Shown here: positions 31,718 to 40,120 of the stretch, piece by piece
How positions within the stretch are numbered: position 1 is the stretch's first letter
Layout of the letters: every line of letters begins with the position of its first letter
Source: Mycolicibacterium hodleri
GTDB lineage: Bacteria > Actinomycetota > Actinomycetes > Mycobacteriales > Mycobacteriaceae
Direction of reading: 5' to 3'
DNA: 64,000 nucleotides
Assembly: GCF_025822245.1 (NCBI RefSeq)
Contig: NZ_JACKTL010000019.1
Location: 62,001 to 126,000, forward strand
Notes under the pieces: model-generated
Told to the model about the DNA's origin: nothing
Seen by the model: only the letters and a program-made list of their open reading frames with translations
Database searches by the model: none
Made by a program: the position numbers and the translations under genes

Positions 31718-32545
31718 ATGACCGTTTTGAACTCAAACCTCGCAGCCGCTTGGACGCCGGAAGACTACGGCGCTCTGGTCGACCGCGTGGTCGACGCCAC
31801 CTCGGTTGCGTTCACCGCAGGCACCGTGATCGACACGCAGCTCCAGTCGATCCGCATTCCCATCCTGGCCGCTGACCCGTCCACCGGGTGGTACGCCGAG
31901 AACACGCCCATCACGCTGACCGACCCGACGACCACCGAGATCGAGATCAAGCCCACCAAGGTCGCAGGTCTGACCCAGGCATCGAATGAGGCCGTCGCCG
32001 ATTCGGAGCCCGCCGTGGCTAACCAGATCGGCACCTCGCTAGCCCGCGACATCTCCAAGAAGGTCGACGCCGCGTTCTTCGCCAACACCACCACCAACGG
32101 CCCTCCGGGTCTGCTGTCCGTGTCGGGCGTGCAGGTGGTCGACACCGGCGCTGTCTGGGCCAACATCGACGCCGTCCACGACGGCAAGGCCGCTGCACTG
32201 GCGCAGGGTGCGAACCTGACTCACATCCTCCTCGCGCCCGACGTGGCTCTCCAGCTCGCCAAGACGAAGGTTCAGACCGGCTCGAATCAGGGCCTGTTCG
32301 ACAACGTGGCCGATGGCATCACCCTGGCCGGTCTGACTGTGCTGGTGTCCCCGGCGATCCCGGCAGGCAACGCGTGGGCCGTCGACAACTCGCAGGTTCT
32401 CATCGTGCGTCGCACCGGCACGGCGGTCGTCGTGTCGACCGACGCCGCGTTCGGCTCGGACGCCGTGCAGATCCGCGCAACCTCGCGTGTCGGGTTCGGC
32501 TTCGCCAACCCCGCTGGCATCGTCCGCCTGTACGACGCAGCCTGA
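31718..32545 (+). CDS. major capsid protein (HK97 fold)
   Basis: A 275-residue protein from ATG 31718, with an AAGG tract upstream. The N-arm WTPEDYGALVDRVV, the E-loop/strand region RIPILAADPSTGWYAENTPI, the P-domain helix SLARDISKKVDAAFFA and the closing ATSRVGFGFANPAGIVRL are typical of HK97-family capsid proteins. No delta domain and no prohead protease gene are present. It forms the icosahedral head shell; a head built from this protein would be expected to hold a small genome, consistent with the 10-kb element. The 5' leader of 124 nt is the longest untranslated stretch within the head module and may raise translation of this abundant protein. Confidence 0.92.
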   Translation: MTVLNSNLAAAWTPEDYGALVDRVVDATSVAFTAGTVIDTQLQSIRIPILAADPSTGWYAENTPITLTDPTTTEIEIKPTKVAGLTQASNEAVADSEPAVANQIGTSLARDISKKVDAAFFANTTTNGPPGLLSVSGVQVVDTGAVWANIDAVHDGKAAALAQGANLTHILLAPDVALQLAKTKVQTGSNQGLFDNVADGITLAGLTVLVSPAIPAGNAWAVDNSQVLIVRRTGTAVVVSTDAAFGSDAVQIRATSRVGFGFANPAGIVRLYDAA

Positions 32546-32547
32546 TC

Positions 32548-32871
32548 GTGGCGGCGCTTCCCACTAGTGCCGACCTGTCCGCACTGATGGGCCGGAACCT
32601 GGACAGTGAGCAGGCTGTTCAGGTTCTGGCCATCGTCACCTCGATGGCGAAGGCTCACACGCGGGGACGCGGCTTCGACGCCAACGGCGATCCCGTCGCC
32701 GAGATTCGCGCCGTCATCCTGACCGCCAGCGCCCGCCTGTTGAGCAACGCCAAGGGGCTGCTGTACGACGAATCCGTTGGGCCAGAGTCCATCTCGTATC
32801 GATCAGCCTTCAACGGCTGGACGCTGGTCGAGCGCATGTGCTTGGACCGCTACAGGATCAACGCGCTCTGA
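32548..32871 (+). CDS. head-tail connector / neck protein 1
   Basis: A 107-residue protein from GTG 32548, directly after the capsid gene. A helical structure with LPTSADLSALMGRNL, AVQVLAIVTSMAKAH and AVILTASARLLSNA resembles the small helical connector proteins (gp6/gp15-like) that bind below the portal. It overlaps the next gene by one base (TGATG). Its presence suggests the head is completed for attachment of a tail, although no tail gene is encoded. Confidence 0.65.
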   Translation: MAALPTSADLSALMGRNLDSEQAVQVLAIVTSMAKAHTRGRGFDANGDPVAEIRAVILTASARLLSNAKGLLYDESVGPESISYRSAFNGWTLVERMCLDRYRINAL

Positions 32872-33218
32872 TGGCGACCGGCACCCTCTACCGCGCCGCC
32901 GCACTGGACGCCTATGGCGATCCCGTCGACAGCGACGGCAACGTCATCCGCGTCGGCAGTGACGGCACCCGCGTGGGCGTCGTTCACGGCATCGTGATCG
33001 GTGGCCCGTCCTGGCGACCCGCTGACGGCGGCACCGTCGACACCACCGGGCTGATCGGCGTGCCGACCACGGAACCGAACCAGCCGATGCACGGTGACCG
33101 CCTGGTCCTCGACGGCATCCGCTACACCGTCCAAGGCCCGCCGCAGTGGGCCACGCGTGGACTGGTCGACACACCAACGCGCTACCGCTGGTGGGCCGTG
33201 ACCGCCACTTCCAACTAG
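32871..33218 (+). CDS. head-closure / connector protein 2
   Basis: A 115-residue beta-rich protein from ATG 32871. The stretches HGIVIGGPSWRPADGGTVD and MHGDRLVLDGIRYTVQGPPQ, followed by a Trp-rich end, resemble head-closure (gp16/stopper-like) proteins, which form a beta-barrel ring below the first connector. It is the last head gene; the next 360 nt are non-coding, so this is where tail genes would normally start. Confidence 0.6.
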   Translation: MATGTLYRAAALDAYGDPVDSDGNVIRVGSDGTRVGVVHGIVIGGPSWRPADGGTVDTTGLIGVPTTEPNQPMHGDRLVLDGIRYTVQGPPQWATRGLVDTPTRYRWWAVTATSN

Positions 33219-33452
33219 AAGACTTGCCGTCCGTTCCGACAGTCCACGACGGGGATGACGCGGGCGGCACCCAGACACACCACCGGGCCAGAGCGCATGA
33301 CGCTCAGGGATCAAGGCTCCCGCCAACCCGGTGGTCAGGCGCGACTCGTCCTCGCGCCCACGCTCCTGGTCGGTTGAGACCCGATGCAGGGGCACCTACT
33401 CCCCGGGAACCGTCCCGGGTGGTGCGCCGTCCCCCACCTGGCAGCACCTGCG

Positions 33453-33492
33453 CAGCCCCCCACTGGCGACTTCTCCCGCCAGTGAGGGGCTG
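33453..33492 (+). terminator. strong hairpin, probable terminator of the head operon
   Basis: CAGCCCC (33453-33459) plus CACTGGCG (33461-33468) pair with CGCCAGTG (33477-33484) plus GGGGCTG (33486-33492), giving 15 base pairs with one internal mismatch and an 8-nt loop. No T-tract follows. It isolates the head genes from the Abi-alpha gene. Confidence 0.6.
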
Positions 33493-33565
33493 TTGACGTT
33501 CGGTGCCCTCCACCAACATGCAGGCCGTTTTGTTTCGGGCACCTAAGTTGTGGTCCGTCCTCATC

Positions 33566-33571
33566 TAGCAT
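33566..33571 (+). promoter_or_regulatory. probable -10 element of the Abi-alpha gene (leaderless)
   Basis: TAGCAT ends 6 nt before ATG 33578, and no Shine-Dalgarno tract is present, as in leaderless mycobacterial genes. It would let the cargo gene be expressed while the rest of the element is silent. Confidence 0.4.
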
Positions 33572-33577
33572 CGAAAC

Positions 33578-34438
33578 ATGTCCGGACTGGAACCTGTGGC
33601 AATCGCTGGTGCAAAGGCTGTGGCGAAAGCCGTCGAGGAAGACCCAACGGAAAAGACGCTCCTCGCGAAGATCGCGGCGGAGTCTGGCGAACTGGATCCC
33701 GCAGCACGTGCGCTCGCGAAGCGCTCGACAGTGAAACAACACGTCAGGTTAAAACTGATGCAGCCGTTGGGCATGCTGTTCGGGGTTCCGCGTGAATACT
33801 TCGCGACGAACTTCGAAAACGAGATGGCCGACAGGCTCGCGGACGTACCCGACGAGGATTTAATAGCACCCAAACTGTCCGTTGCGGGGCCAACAGTTCA
33901 AGGGATTGCCTTCACCGTCGAAGAACCGGACCTGAAAGCGATGTATCTGAACCTCCTGGCGACTGCTTCGGATAAACGAGTGGAGGCGTCTGCGCATCCC
34001 GCCTTCGCCGAAGTCATCAGACAGCTCACTTCGGAAGAAGCGAGGCTGCTTGCTGGAGCCTTGGACGCGGTCCATAGAGCGATCGTGGTGATCCGTCGAC
34101 GCATCACCACGACCGAAGATCCGACCGCGCAGGGCCATATCGTCATCGCAAATCACGTAGTCAACATGACTAGCGGCAATACCCCAACCTGGTCGGCCGA
34201 GACCGCTGTCTACATCGATAACTGGATTCGGTTGGGCCTTGTGGACGTTGACTACGGCAGCTTTCTTACGGCCCCGGGCAGTTACGACTGGGTAAGCAAG
34301 AATCCGAGATATCTCACTGCCCAGGCAGAATTTGATACCGAGGAACTGCAGGTGGTCGAGTTCGGTCAGGGGATATTGAGCCCGACCGATTTCGGGCGGC
34401 TGTTCCATCGGGTTGTCATGGGACAGTCGGACGCTTAG
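33578..34438 (+). CDS. DUF4393 / Abi-alpha-like protein, probable abortive-infection defence
   Basis: A 286-residue protein with no signal or membrane segment. Its segments, an Ala-rich N-terminal helix (AKAVAKAVEEDPTEKTLLAK), LIAPKLSVAGPTVQGIAF, EEPDLKAMYLNLLATASD, HPAFAEVIRQLTSEEARLL and a less conserved C-terminal domain, match DUF4393 (Abi_alpha), a family linked to abortive infection. The codon use is AT-richer than in its neighbours (TTTAATAGCACC, AATCCGAGATATCTC), suggesting recent transfer. It has its own promoter and lies next to attR, where satellites and prophages usually carry defence cargo. The mode of action is unknown. Confidence 0.65.
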   Translation: MSGLEPVAIAGAKAVAKAVEEDPTEKTLLAKIAAESGELDPAARALAKRSTVKQHVRLKLMQPLGMLFGVPREYFATNFENEMADRLADVPDEDLIAPKLSVAGPTVQGIAFTVEEPDLKAMYLNLLATASDKRVEASAHPAFAEVIRQLTSEEARLLAGALDAVHRAIVVIRRRITTTEDPTAQGHIVIANHVVNMTSGNTPTWSAETAVYIDNWIRLGLVDVDYGSFLTAPGSYDWVSKNPRYLTAQAEFDTEELQVVEFGQGILSPTDFGRLFHRVVMGQSDA

Positions 34439-34540
34439 CGGTCACGCGCCAACGCCACGACACCCCACGCCCGAGTGACCTAGGCGACCCGCGCGTTAGC
34501 CACCAACGGCGCGGAAACGTCATAGGTCAATAGTCGGGGC

Positions 34541-35632
34541 TCAACCCTTGCTGGTAGACGTTGATCCAAAGCGGAACTCCACCACGTCACCGTCGACCAT
34601 GACGTAGTCCTTGCCCTCCATCCGCACCTTGCCCGCGGACTTCGCCGCGGCCATCGAGCCCGCGGCGACCAGGTCGTCGAAGGACACGATCTCGGCTTTG
34701 ATGAAGCCCTTCTCGAAGTCGGTGTGGATGACGCCGGCCGCCTTGGGCGCGGTGTCGCCCCGATGGATCGTCCACGCCCGTGACTCCTTGGGCCCGGCGG
34801 TCAGATACGTCTGCAGGTTGAGGGTGTGGAAGCCGGCGCGCGCCAACGCATCCAGGCCCTTCTCGGTCTGGCCGATCGACTCCAGCAATTCGGCGGCCGA
34901 CTCGTCGTCGAGCTCCTGCAGCTCGGCTTCGATCTTCGCGTCGAGGAACACCGCGTCCGCAGGCGCCACCAACGCGCGCAGCTCGGCCTTCTTGGCGTCG
35001 TCGGTCAGCACCGACTCGTCGGCGTTGAACACGTACAGGAACGGCTTGGTGGTCATCAGGTTCAGCTCACGCAGTGACGCAACGTCTGCACCTGCCGCGA
35101 AGAGCGTGGTGCCGCCGTCCAGCGTCGCCTGCGCGGCCACCGCCGCCTCGTGAACCGGCTTGCGGTCCTTGTTGTTGCGCGCCTCCTTCTCCAGCCGCGG
35201 CACCGCCTTCTCCAACGTCTGGAGGTCGGCCAGGATCAACTCGGTCTCGATGACCTCGATGTCGGACTTGGGGTCCACCTTGCCGTCGACGTGGACGACG
35301 TCGTCGTCGGCGAAGACCCGGACCACCTGGCAGATGGCGTCGCACTCGCGGATGTTGGCCAGGAACTTGTTCCCGAGACCGGCTCCCTCCGAGGCACCCT
35401 TCACGATGCCCGCGATGTCCACGAACGTGACGGGCGCGGGCACGGTCTTCTCCGAGGAGAAGATCTCGGCGAGCTTGTCGAGCCGCGGATCGGGCAGCGC
35501 GACGACGCCCTCGTTCGGCTCGATGGTGGCGAACGGATAGTTCGCGGCGAGCACGTCGTTGTTGGTCAACGCGTTGAACAGCGTCGACTTTCCGACGTTG
35601 GGAAGTCCGACGATTCCAAGATTGAGGCCCAC
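34541..35632 (-). CDS. ychF: YchF/OLA1-family translation-associated GTPase/ATPase, C-terminus rewritten by integration
   Basis: A 363-residue TRAFAC NTPase binding ribosomes. G1 is GLPNVGKST (9-17), G3 is [16 protein letters not shown], and the altered G4 NADES (instead of NKxD) explains ATP preference in this family. A coiled-coil segment and the C-terminal TGS domain ([20 protein letters not shown]) follow. YchF usually ends EFRFNV; here the end is [12 protein letters not shown], because the attR half from the element supplies the last codons and stop. The original codons are found as a relic at 24346-24369. The change affects only the extreme end of the TGS domain, so function is probably kept. 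Confidence 0.93.
   Translation of the reverse strand: MGLNLGIVGLPNVGKSTLFNALTNNDVLAANYPFATIEPNEGVVALPDPRLDKLAEIFSSEKTVPAPVTFVDIAGIVKGASEGAGLGNKFLANIRECDAICQVVRVFADDDVVHVDGKVDPKSDIEVIETELILADLQTLEKAVPRLEKEARNNKDRKPVHEAAVAAQATLDGGTTLFAAGADVASLRELNLMTTKPFLYVFNADESVLTDDAKKAELRALVAPADAVFLDAKIEAELQELDDESAAELLESIGQTEKGLDALARAGFHTLNLQTYLTAGPKESRAWTIHRGDTAPKAAGVIHTDFEKGFIKAEIVSFDDLVAAGSMAAAKSAGKVRMEGKDYVMVDGDVVEFRFGSTSTSKG
34558..34582. repeat. attR: right attachment site of the integrated element
   Basis: ACGTTGAtccaaAGCGGAACTCCAC (spelled here in two parts: ACGTTGA, then TCCAAAGCGGAACTCCAC). The 14-bp core AAGCGGAACTCCAC at 34569-34582 equals the attL core. Left of it, the ACGTTGA resembles attL but with 5 extra bases, so the element's half-site imitates ychF imperfectly and changes the reading of the last codons. 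Confidence 0.82.
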
Positions 35633-35727
35633 GGGTTGAACAGTCTAGGGGTCGGCCGACCCCGGTCCGTGGGCGCGCCAGCGCGCGCTGTCAGTGCACT
35701 CATCGCGATTGCCGGTACGGTCGACGT

Positions 35728-36924
35728 GTGTCAGGACTGCGTGGACGGTCGGCGGTGGCCGTCGACCATCGATCGGCGCTGCCTCAGGTTCCCGGAATCC
35801 CCTGGTGGGGGGCCGCGATCGTGGCAGTTGCCCTCACGGCCATCGGTGTTGCGTTCGACGCGGGCAGCGGCACCGACGCCCTCGGTGGGGTCTTCGCCGC
35901 GTGTTACGTGCTCGGCTGCGTGGCCGCCGTGCTCGCCGTCCGGCAGTCGGGGATCTTCACCGCCGTCATCCAACCCCCGCTCATCCTCTTCGTCGCCGTG
36001 CCCTTCGCGTACTTCGTGTTTCACGGCAGCACCTTCACCGGCATCAAGGACACGCTGATCAACTGCGGCTACCCGCTGATCGAGCGCTTTCCCCTGATGT
36101 TCTTCACCTCCGCGACGGTGCTCCTCGTCGGCCTGATCCGGTGGTACCTGGGAACGGCCGCCAAGCGGGCTCTGCCAAAGGACGCCGAACAGACCGCGGA
36201 GGCGCCGGACGAAGTGGCCGTCGCGGCCAGCAAGTTGGCCACCAAGGGCCGTCGCAGTACCCGAAGTGCCCGCGGCACCGAGGGCCGCGCGGCCCGCGCC
36301 GCCACGGCCGAAACCGTCGACCCGACCGACGACGAGGCACCGCGACCCCCGCGCCGCCCGAGGACGTCTGCCGCCGGTGCCGACAGGTCGACCGGGGCAG
36401 CCGCGGGCAAGGGCTCCCGGCGTTCGCGGCACTCCCGTCCGCCCGAGACCGAGATCATCGAGCCCGTGCTGGACCGGCCCCGTCGGCGCAACACCCCGCC
36501 GGTCGACCCGCCCGCCGAACCACGCCGTCGCCCCCGGACCACCGAGTCCCGCACCCGCGAACCGCGCGAACCACGGGAGCGCGCCGATCGGCGCCCCCTG
36601 CCCCCGTTGGACCGCCGAGGCGGCTCACCGGACCGGGACCGTCCGGAACGCGAGCGCTACGACCGCCCTCAGCGACGCGAACGAGCCGACTCCTACGAGC
36701 GTCCGGAACGGACCGAACGCCGGCGGCCCCGCGCCACGGACTACGACTCGTATGAGCCCTTTGAGCCGTACGAGCCGCCGGTCACCCGCACGAACGGCAG
36801 CAGCGGAACGCATCACCCGATCTCCCGGGTGCGTTATCGCGGGTCGGAGGACGACGACTCGCGCACCGAGCACCGCACGAAGCCGCGCCGGCCCCGGCAT
36901 TCGGCGCCGGACTCCTGGGAGTAG
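35728..36924 (+). CDS. DUF6542 membrane protein with long disordered Arg/Pro tail (Rv1111c-like)
   Basis: A 398-residue protein from GTG 35728. Residues about 20-140 contain four hydrophobic segments (WWGAAIVAVALTAIGVAF, FAACYVLGCVAAVLAV, PPLILFVAVPFAYFVF and a later one ending GLIRWYLG). Residues 145-398 are almost wholly disordered, rich in Arg, Pro, Glu and Asp, with many RPERE/RRPR repeats and a Tyr-rich YDSYEPFEPYEPP segment near the end. Gene order and architecture match Rv1111c. Such a charged cytosolic tail may bind envelope or division proteins; this is inference. It is divergent from ychF. Confidence 0.75.
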   Translation: MSGLRGRSAVAVDHRSALPQVPGIPWWGAAIVAVALTAIGVAFDAGSGTDALGGVFAACYVLGCVAAVLAVRQSGIFTAVIQPPLILFVAVPFAYFVFHGSTFTGIKDTLINCGYPLIERFPLMFFTSATVLLVGLIRWYLGTAAKRALPKDAEQTAEAPDEVAVAASKLATKGRRSTRSARGTEGRAARAATAETVDPTDDEAPRPPRRPRTSAAGADRSTGAAAGKGSRRSRHSRPPETEIIEPVLDRPRRRNTPPVDPPAEPRRRPRTTESRTREPREPRERADRRPLPPLDRRGGSPDRDRPERERYDRPQRRERADSYERPERTERRRPRATDYDSYEPFEPYEPPVTRTNGSSGTHHPISRVRYRGSEDDDSRTEHRTKPRRPRHSAPDSWE

Positions 36925-36933
36925 GGCGGCGGG

Positions 36934-37938
36934 TCAGACGTTGCGCTTGGCGCGGATCGCCTTCGGCAGCGTGAACACCAGCGTCTCGTTGGCGGTCGTC
37001 ACCGGCTGCACCGTGCCGTAGCCGTACTCGGCCAGGCGATCCAGCACACCGCGCACCAGCACCTCGGGCACCGAAGCACCGGAGGTCACGCCGACCGTGG
37101 TCACCCCGTCGAGCCAGGCCGGGTCGATGTCCTCGGCGTAGTCCACCAGGTAGGACGCGTTCGCACCCGCCCCGAGCGCCACCTCGACCAGCCGCACCGA
37201 GTTCGACGAGTTGCGCGACCCGACGACGATGACCAGCTCGCACTCCGGCGCCATCACCTTGACCGCCACCTGGCGGTTCTGGGTGGCGTAGCAGATGTCG
37301 TCGCTGGGCGGATCCTGCAACTTGGGGAATCGCTCACGCAGCCGCTGCACCGTCGCCATGGTCTCGTCGACGCTCAGCGTGGTCTGCGACAGCCAGATGA
37401 CCTTGTTCTCGTCGCGGACGGTGACCCCGTCCACGGATTCGGGGCCGTCGACCAGCTGAACGTGGTCGGGCGCCTCGCCGGCGGTGCCGACGACCTCTTC
37501 GTGGCCCTCGTGACCGACGAGCAGGATGTCGTAGTCGTCGCGGGCGAACCGCTTGGCCTCGTTGTGCACCTTGGTGACCAGCGGGCAGGTGGCGTCGATG
37601 GTGGTCAGGTTCCGCTCGGCGGCCTCGACGTGCACCGTCGGTGCGACGCCGTGGGCCGAGAACACCACGATGGACCCCTCGGGCACCTCGTCGGTGCGCT
37701 CGACGAACACCGCACCGGCCTTGGCCAGGGTCTCCACCACGTAGCGGTTGTGGACGATCTCGTGGCGGACGTAGACCGGGGCGCCGTGTTTCTCCAGCGC
37801 ACGCTCGACGGTCTCGACCGCGCGGTCGACGCCTGCGCAGTATCCGCGCGGCTCGGCGAGCAGTACGCGCTTGCCCTCCACCGGCGCGACGACGGAAAGG
37901 GTCGCGCCCGGCATACCCATGTTGATCGTCTCCGGCAT
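36934..37938 (-). CDS. ispH: 4-hydroxy-3-methylbut-2-enyl diphosphate reductase
   Basis: A 334-residue IspH/LytB that converts HMBPP to IPP and DMAPP in the last step of the MEP pathway. The cluster cysteines are in RGYCAGV (C34), [11 protein letters not shown] and [10 protein letters not shown]; the substrate-binding [21 protein letters not shown] and [10 protein letters not shown] are present. It works with a reducing partner (ferredoxin/flavodoxin). ATG 37938 is chosen; the longer open frame overlaps the divergent gene and is out of family. Convergent with the Rv1111c-like gene by 10 nt. Mycobacteria often have two copies; this is the Rv1110 (lytB2) position. Confidence 0.95.
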   Translation of the reverse strand: MPETINMGMPGATLSVVAPVEGKRVLLAEPRGYCAGVDRAVETVERALEKHGAPVYVRHEIVHNRYVVETLAKAGAVFVERTDEVPEGSIVVFSAHGVAPTVHVEAAERNLTTIDATCPLVTKVHNEAKRFARDDYDILLVGHEGHEEVVGTAGEAPDHVQLVDGPESVDGVTVRDENKVIWLSQTTLSVDETMATVQRLRERFPKLQDPPSDDICYATQNRQVAVKVMAPECELVIVVGSRNSSNSVRLVEVALGAGANASYLVDYAEDIDPAWLDGVTTVGVTSGASVPEVLVRGVLDRLAEYGYGTVQPVTTANETLVFTLPKAIRAKRNV

Positions 37939-38004
37939 GGGGTCCAGGGTACTTACCGTCGGCCTACCAGCACCACCTGTGGACTCGCCCGTACTCTTGC
38001 ACTC

Positions 38005-38592
38005 ATGGCTACTGCCCCCTATGGAGTCCGTCTGCTGGTCGGCGCCGCGGTGACCGCGCTGGAGGAAACTCGCAGACTGCCGCAGACCGTCATCACCTAC
38101 CCGATGACCATCGTCAGCCAGTTCGCGCAATTGGTCATGAAGATGCAGCAGGACGTCGCCGATCTGGTGAACCGGGGCGACGAGACCCTGGACCATCTGT
38201 TTCCGCCCAAGGACGAGCAGCCCGAATGGGCCACCTTCGACGAGGACGACGACGAGTCCGACGACGGCTCCGACGAAAGCGGTGGCGACACCCCGCGCAA
38301 CGGCGAACGGCTGACCGAGGGCCGGTTCGCTCTGTACAGCACCGGAGAACCCGAGTCCCGCGACGCCCCCGAACCCGCACCCACGGTCGACGAGGCCCCG
38401 GCACCGGCCCCCGGCGTGGTCGCCGAGTTGGACTACGAATCGCTGACGCTGGCCCAGCTTCGGGCCCGGCTGCCCTCTCTGAAGGTTCCCGACCTCGAGG
38501 CGCTGCTGGCCTTCGAGGAGGCGACCAAGGCGCGCGCGCCGTTCCAGACGCTGATCGCCAACAGGATCACCCGCGCGTCCGCCAAGTCGTGA
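38005..38592 (+). CDS. lipid-droplet-associated protein (Rv1109c-like)
   Basis: A 195-residue protein. The N-terminal 55 residues are amphipathic/hydrophobic ([20 protein letters not shown], then [19 protein letters not shown]), a likely lipid-surface binding region. The middle is acidic and disordered ([16 protein letters not shown]). The C-terminal [20 protein letters not shown], then [17 protein letters not shown], is a short helix-hairpin domain common to mycobacterial proteins. Its position matches Rv1109c and its architecture fits proteins annotated as lipid-droplet-associated. It is divergent from ispH. Confidence 0.75.
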   Translation: MATAPYGVRLLVGAAVTALEETRRLPQTVITYPMTIVSQFAQLVMKMQQDVADLVNRGDETLDHLFPPKDEQPEWATFDEDDDESDDGSDESGGDTPRNGERLTEGRFALYSTGEPESRDAPEPAPTVDEAPAPAPGVVAELDYESLTLAQLRARLPSLKVPDLEALLAFEEATKARAPFQTLIANRITRASAKS

Positions 38593-38620
38593 TCTTCCCC
38601 GTCGCTTCGCTCGCCCGACC

Positions 38621-39859
38621 GTGACAGAACCCGCTCAGGGCAAGTCCGCCGACAATCCGTGGCCGGTCCGCTCGGTCGCGATGATGGTCAAGGATTGGAT
38701 CGACCGCCTCGGCACCGTGTGGGTCGAGGGGCAGATCGCCCAGCTCAACGTTCGACCCAACTCCTCGACGGCCTACATCACGCTGCGCGATCCGGCCGCC
38801 GACATGTCCCTGCAGATCACCTGCCCGCGGGACCTGGTCTTCAACGCACCGGTGAAGCTCACCGAGGGCACCCAGGTGATCATGCACGGCAGACCCAACT
38901 TCTTCGTCGGCCGCGGCTCGTTCTCGTTGCGCGTCAACCAGATTCGCGCCGTGGGCATCGGCGAGCTGCTGGCCCGCATCGAGCGGCTCCGCCAGCTGCT
39001 CGACGCCGAGGGCCTGTTCGACCCTCGCCTCAAACGACCAATTCCGTTCCTGCCCAACACCGTCGGACTGATCACCGGCCGCGCGTCGGCCGCCGAGAAG
39101 GACGTCGTGTCCGTCGCCGAGGCCCGCTGGCCCGCCGTGCGCTTCGCCGTCCGGAACACCATCGTTCAGGGTCCCAGCGCAGTGCCCCAGATCATCGACG
39201 CCCTACGGGAACTCGACGCCAACGCGGCAGTCGACGTCATCGTGATCGCCCGCGGCGGCGGCAGCGTCGAGGACCTCCTGCCGTTCTCCGACGAGACGTT
39301 GTGCCGCGAGATCGCCAAGTGCACGACGCCGGTGGTGACCGCCATCGGCCACGAGCCCGACAATCCGCTCTGCGACCTGGTCGCCGACGTCCGCGCCGCC
39401 ACGCCCACCGACGCCGCCAAGCGAGTGGTCCCCGACGCCGCGGCCGAGCAGGCGCGCGTCGCCGATCTCCGCGAGCGATGCGCCAGGGCCCTGCGCAGCT
39501 GGGTGCACCGCGAACAACGGACGTTGGAGCAGTTGCGCAGCCGTCCGGTGCTGGCCCAGCCCCTGGCCGCGCTGACCGCTCGCGTCGAGGAAGTCCACCG
39601 CGCCAGGGCGACGGCCCGCCGCGACGTCACGAGGCTGATCGAGACGGAATCCCGCAGTGTCGCCCACCTGTCGGCGCGGCTGGCCACCCTGGGACCGGCG
39701 GCCACCCTGGCGCGCGGCTACGCGGTGGTGCAGATCGCGTCGGACTCGATGTCGATCCTGCGGTCGACGACGGATGCGCCGGCGGGCACCCGGCTTCGGA
39801 TCCGCGTCGCAGACGGCGCGATAACAACGGTGAGCGAGGGATCAGATGAAGCCCATTAG
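38621..39859 (+). CDS. xseA: exodeoxyribonuclease VII large subunit
   Basis: A 412-residue protein from GTG 38621. The N-terminal OB-fold ([15 protein letters not shown], then [11 protein letters not shown]) binds single-stranded DNA; the central nuclease domain shows [35 protein letters not shown] and [20 protein letters not shown]; the C-terminal coiled-coil ([20 protein letters not shown]) binds the small subunits; and the family motif [10 protein letters not shown] closes the chain. With XseB it digests ssDNA into oligonucleotides. It overlaps xseB by 14 nt in another frame, coupling the subunits. Confidence 0.95.
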   Translation: MTEPAQGKSADNPWPVRSVAMMVKDWIDRLGTVWVEGQIAQLNVRPNSSTAYITLRDPAADMSLQITCPRDLVFNAPVKLTEGTQVIMHGRPNFFVGRGSFSLRVNQIRAVGIGELLARIERLRQLLDAEGLFDPRLKRPIPFLPNTVGLITGRASAAEKDVVSVAEARWPAVRFAVRNTIVQGPSAVPQIIDALRELDANAAVDVIVIARGGGSVEDLLPFSDETLCREIAKCTTPVVTAIGHEPDNPLCDLVADVRAATPTDAAKRVVPDAAAEQARVADLRERCARALRSWVHREQRTLEQLRSRPVLAQPLAALTARVEEVHRARATARRDVTRLIETESRSVAHLSARLATLGPAATLARGYAVVQIASDSMSILRSTTDAPAGTRLRIRVADGAITTVSEGSDEAH

Positions 39860-40058
39860 TCAACTCGGATACGAACAGTCCCGCGACGAACTCATCGAGG
39901 TGGTGCGCCAGCTCGAGGAGGGCGGACTCGACCTCGACGCGTCGCTCAAGCTGTGGGAAAGAGGCGAGGAGCTGGCCAAACGGTGCGAAGAGCACCTCGC
40001 CGGAGCGCGGGAGAAGGTCGAGCGCGCGTTGGCCTCCAGGGATGACGCCGACGCCTGA
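39846..40058 (+). CDS. xseB: exodeoxyribonuclease VII small subunit
   Basis: A 70-residue protein: [42 protein letters not shown] and LAGAREKVE are the family pattern of two helices that pack on the large subunit's coiled-coil. ATG 39846 lies within the end of xseA. The normal ratio of several small subunits per large subunit is presumably met by re-initiation. Confidence 0.95.
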   Translation: MKPISQLGYEQSRDELIEVVRQLEEGGLDLDASLKLWERGEELAKRCEEHLAGAREKVERALASRDDADA

Positions 40059-40092
40059 CCGCACGGCCCCCTGACCCAACTGGGGTCGAAAC

Positions 40093-40106
40093 TGGAACAC
40101 GTTTCA
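40093..40106. promoter_or_regulatory. KstR-type operator upstream of 3-beta-HSD
   Basis: TGGAACACGTTTCA matches the KstR consensus TnnAACnnGTTnnA at every fixed position. It lies 14 nt before the ATG at 40121, where a bound repressor would block the promoter. KstR is the TetR-type repressor of cholesterol catabolism in mycobacteria. Confidence 0.72.
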
Positions 40107-40120
40107 GTTACTCTCGCCAC

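Larger units (their letters stand above)
33219..33577. other. non-coding stretch after the head module
   Basis: About 360 nt without a convincing gene. It contains a strong hairpin (listed separately) and a short palindrome CCCGGG-AACCGT-CCCGGG near 33403-33418. A 26-codon frame at 33297 has no ribosome site. Tail genes expected here in a complete phage are absent. Confidence 0.55.
24356..34582. mobile_element. 10.2-kb integrated phage-satellite-like element (capsid and packaging genes, no tail)
   Basis: Bounded by a 14-bp direct repeat in the 3' end of ychF. Modules from left: large serine integrase; a minus-strand small protein; an operator-like repeat region; a 52-aa basic protein; excisionase-like protein; four overlapping small genes ending in an HNH nuclease; terminase large subunit; portal; scaffold-like protein; HK97-fold capsid protein; two connector-like proteins; a hairpin; and a probable Abi-alpha defence gene. 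No tail, holin/lysin, primase or helicase is recognisable. All packaging/head genes look intact, so the element is probably not simply a decayed prophage. The layout fits a capsid-forming satellite that borrows tails, or a relative of the phiRv1/phiRv2 elements. Confidence 0.85.

Noticed and set aside
33297..33377. 26-codon frame in the gap after the connector genes
   Set aside because: No ribosome site and no resemblance to tail or adaptor proteins.
24356..34582. Element integrated in a tRNA gene, as common for phages
   Set aside because: No tRNA cloverleaf is seen at either end; the target is the 3' end of ychF.
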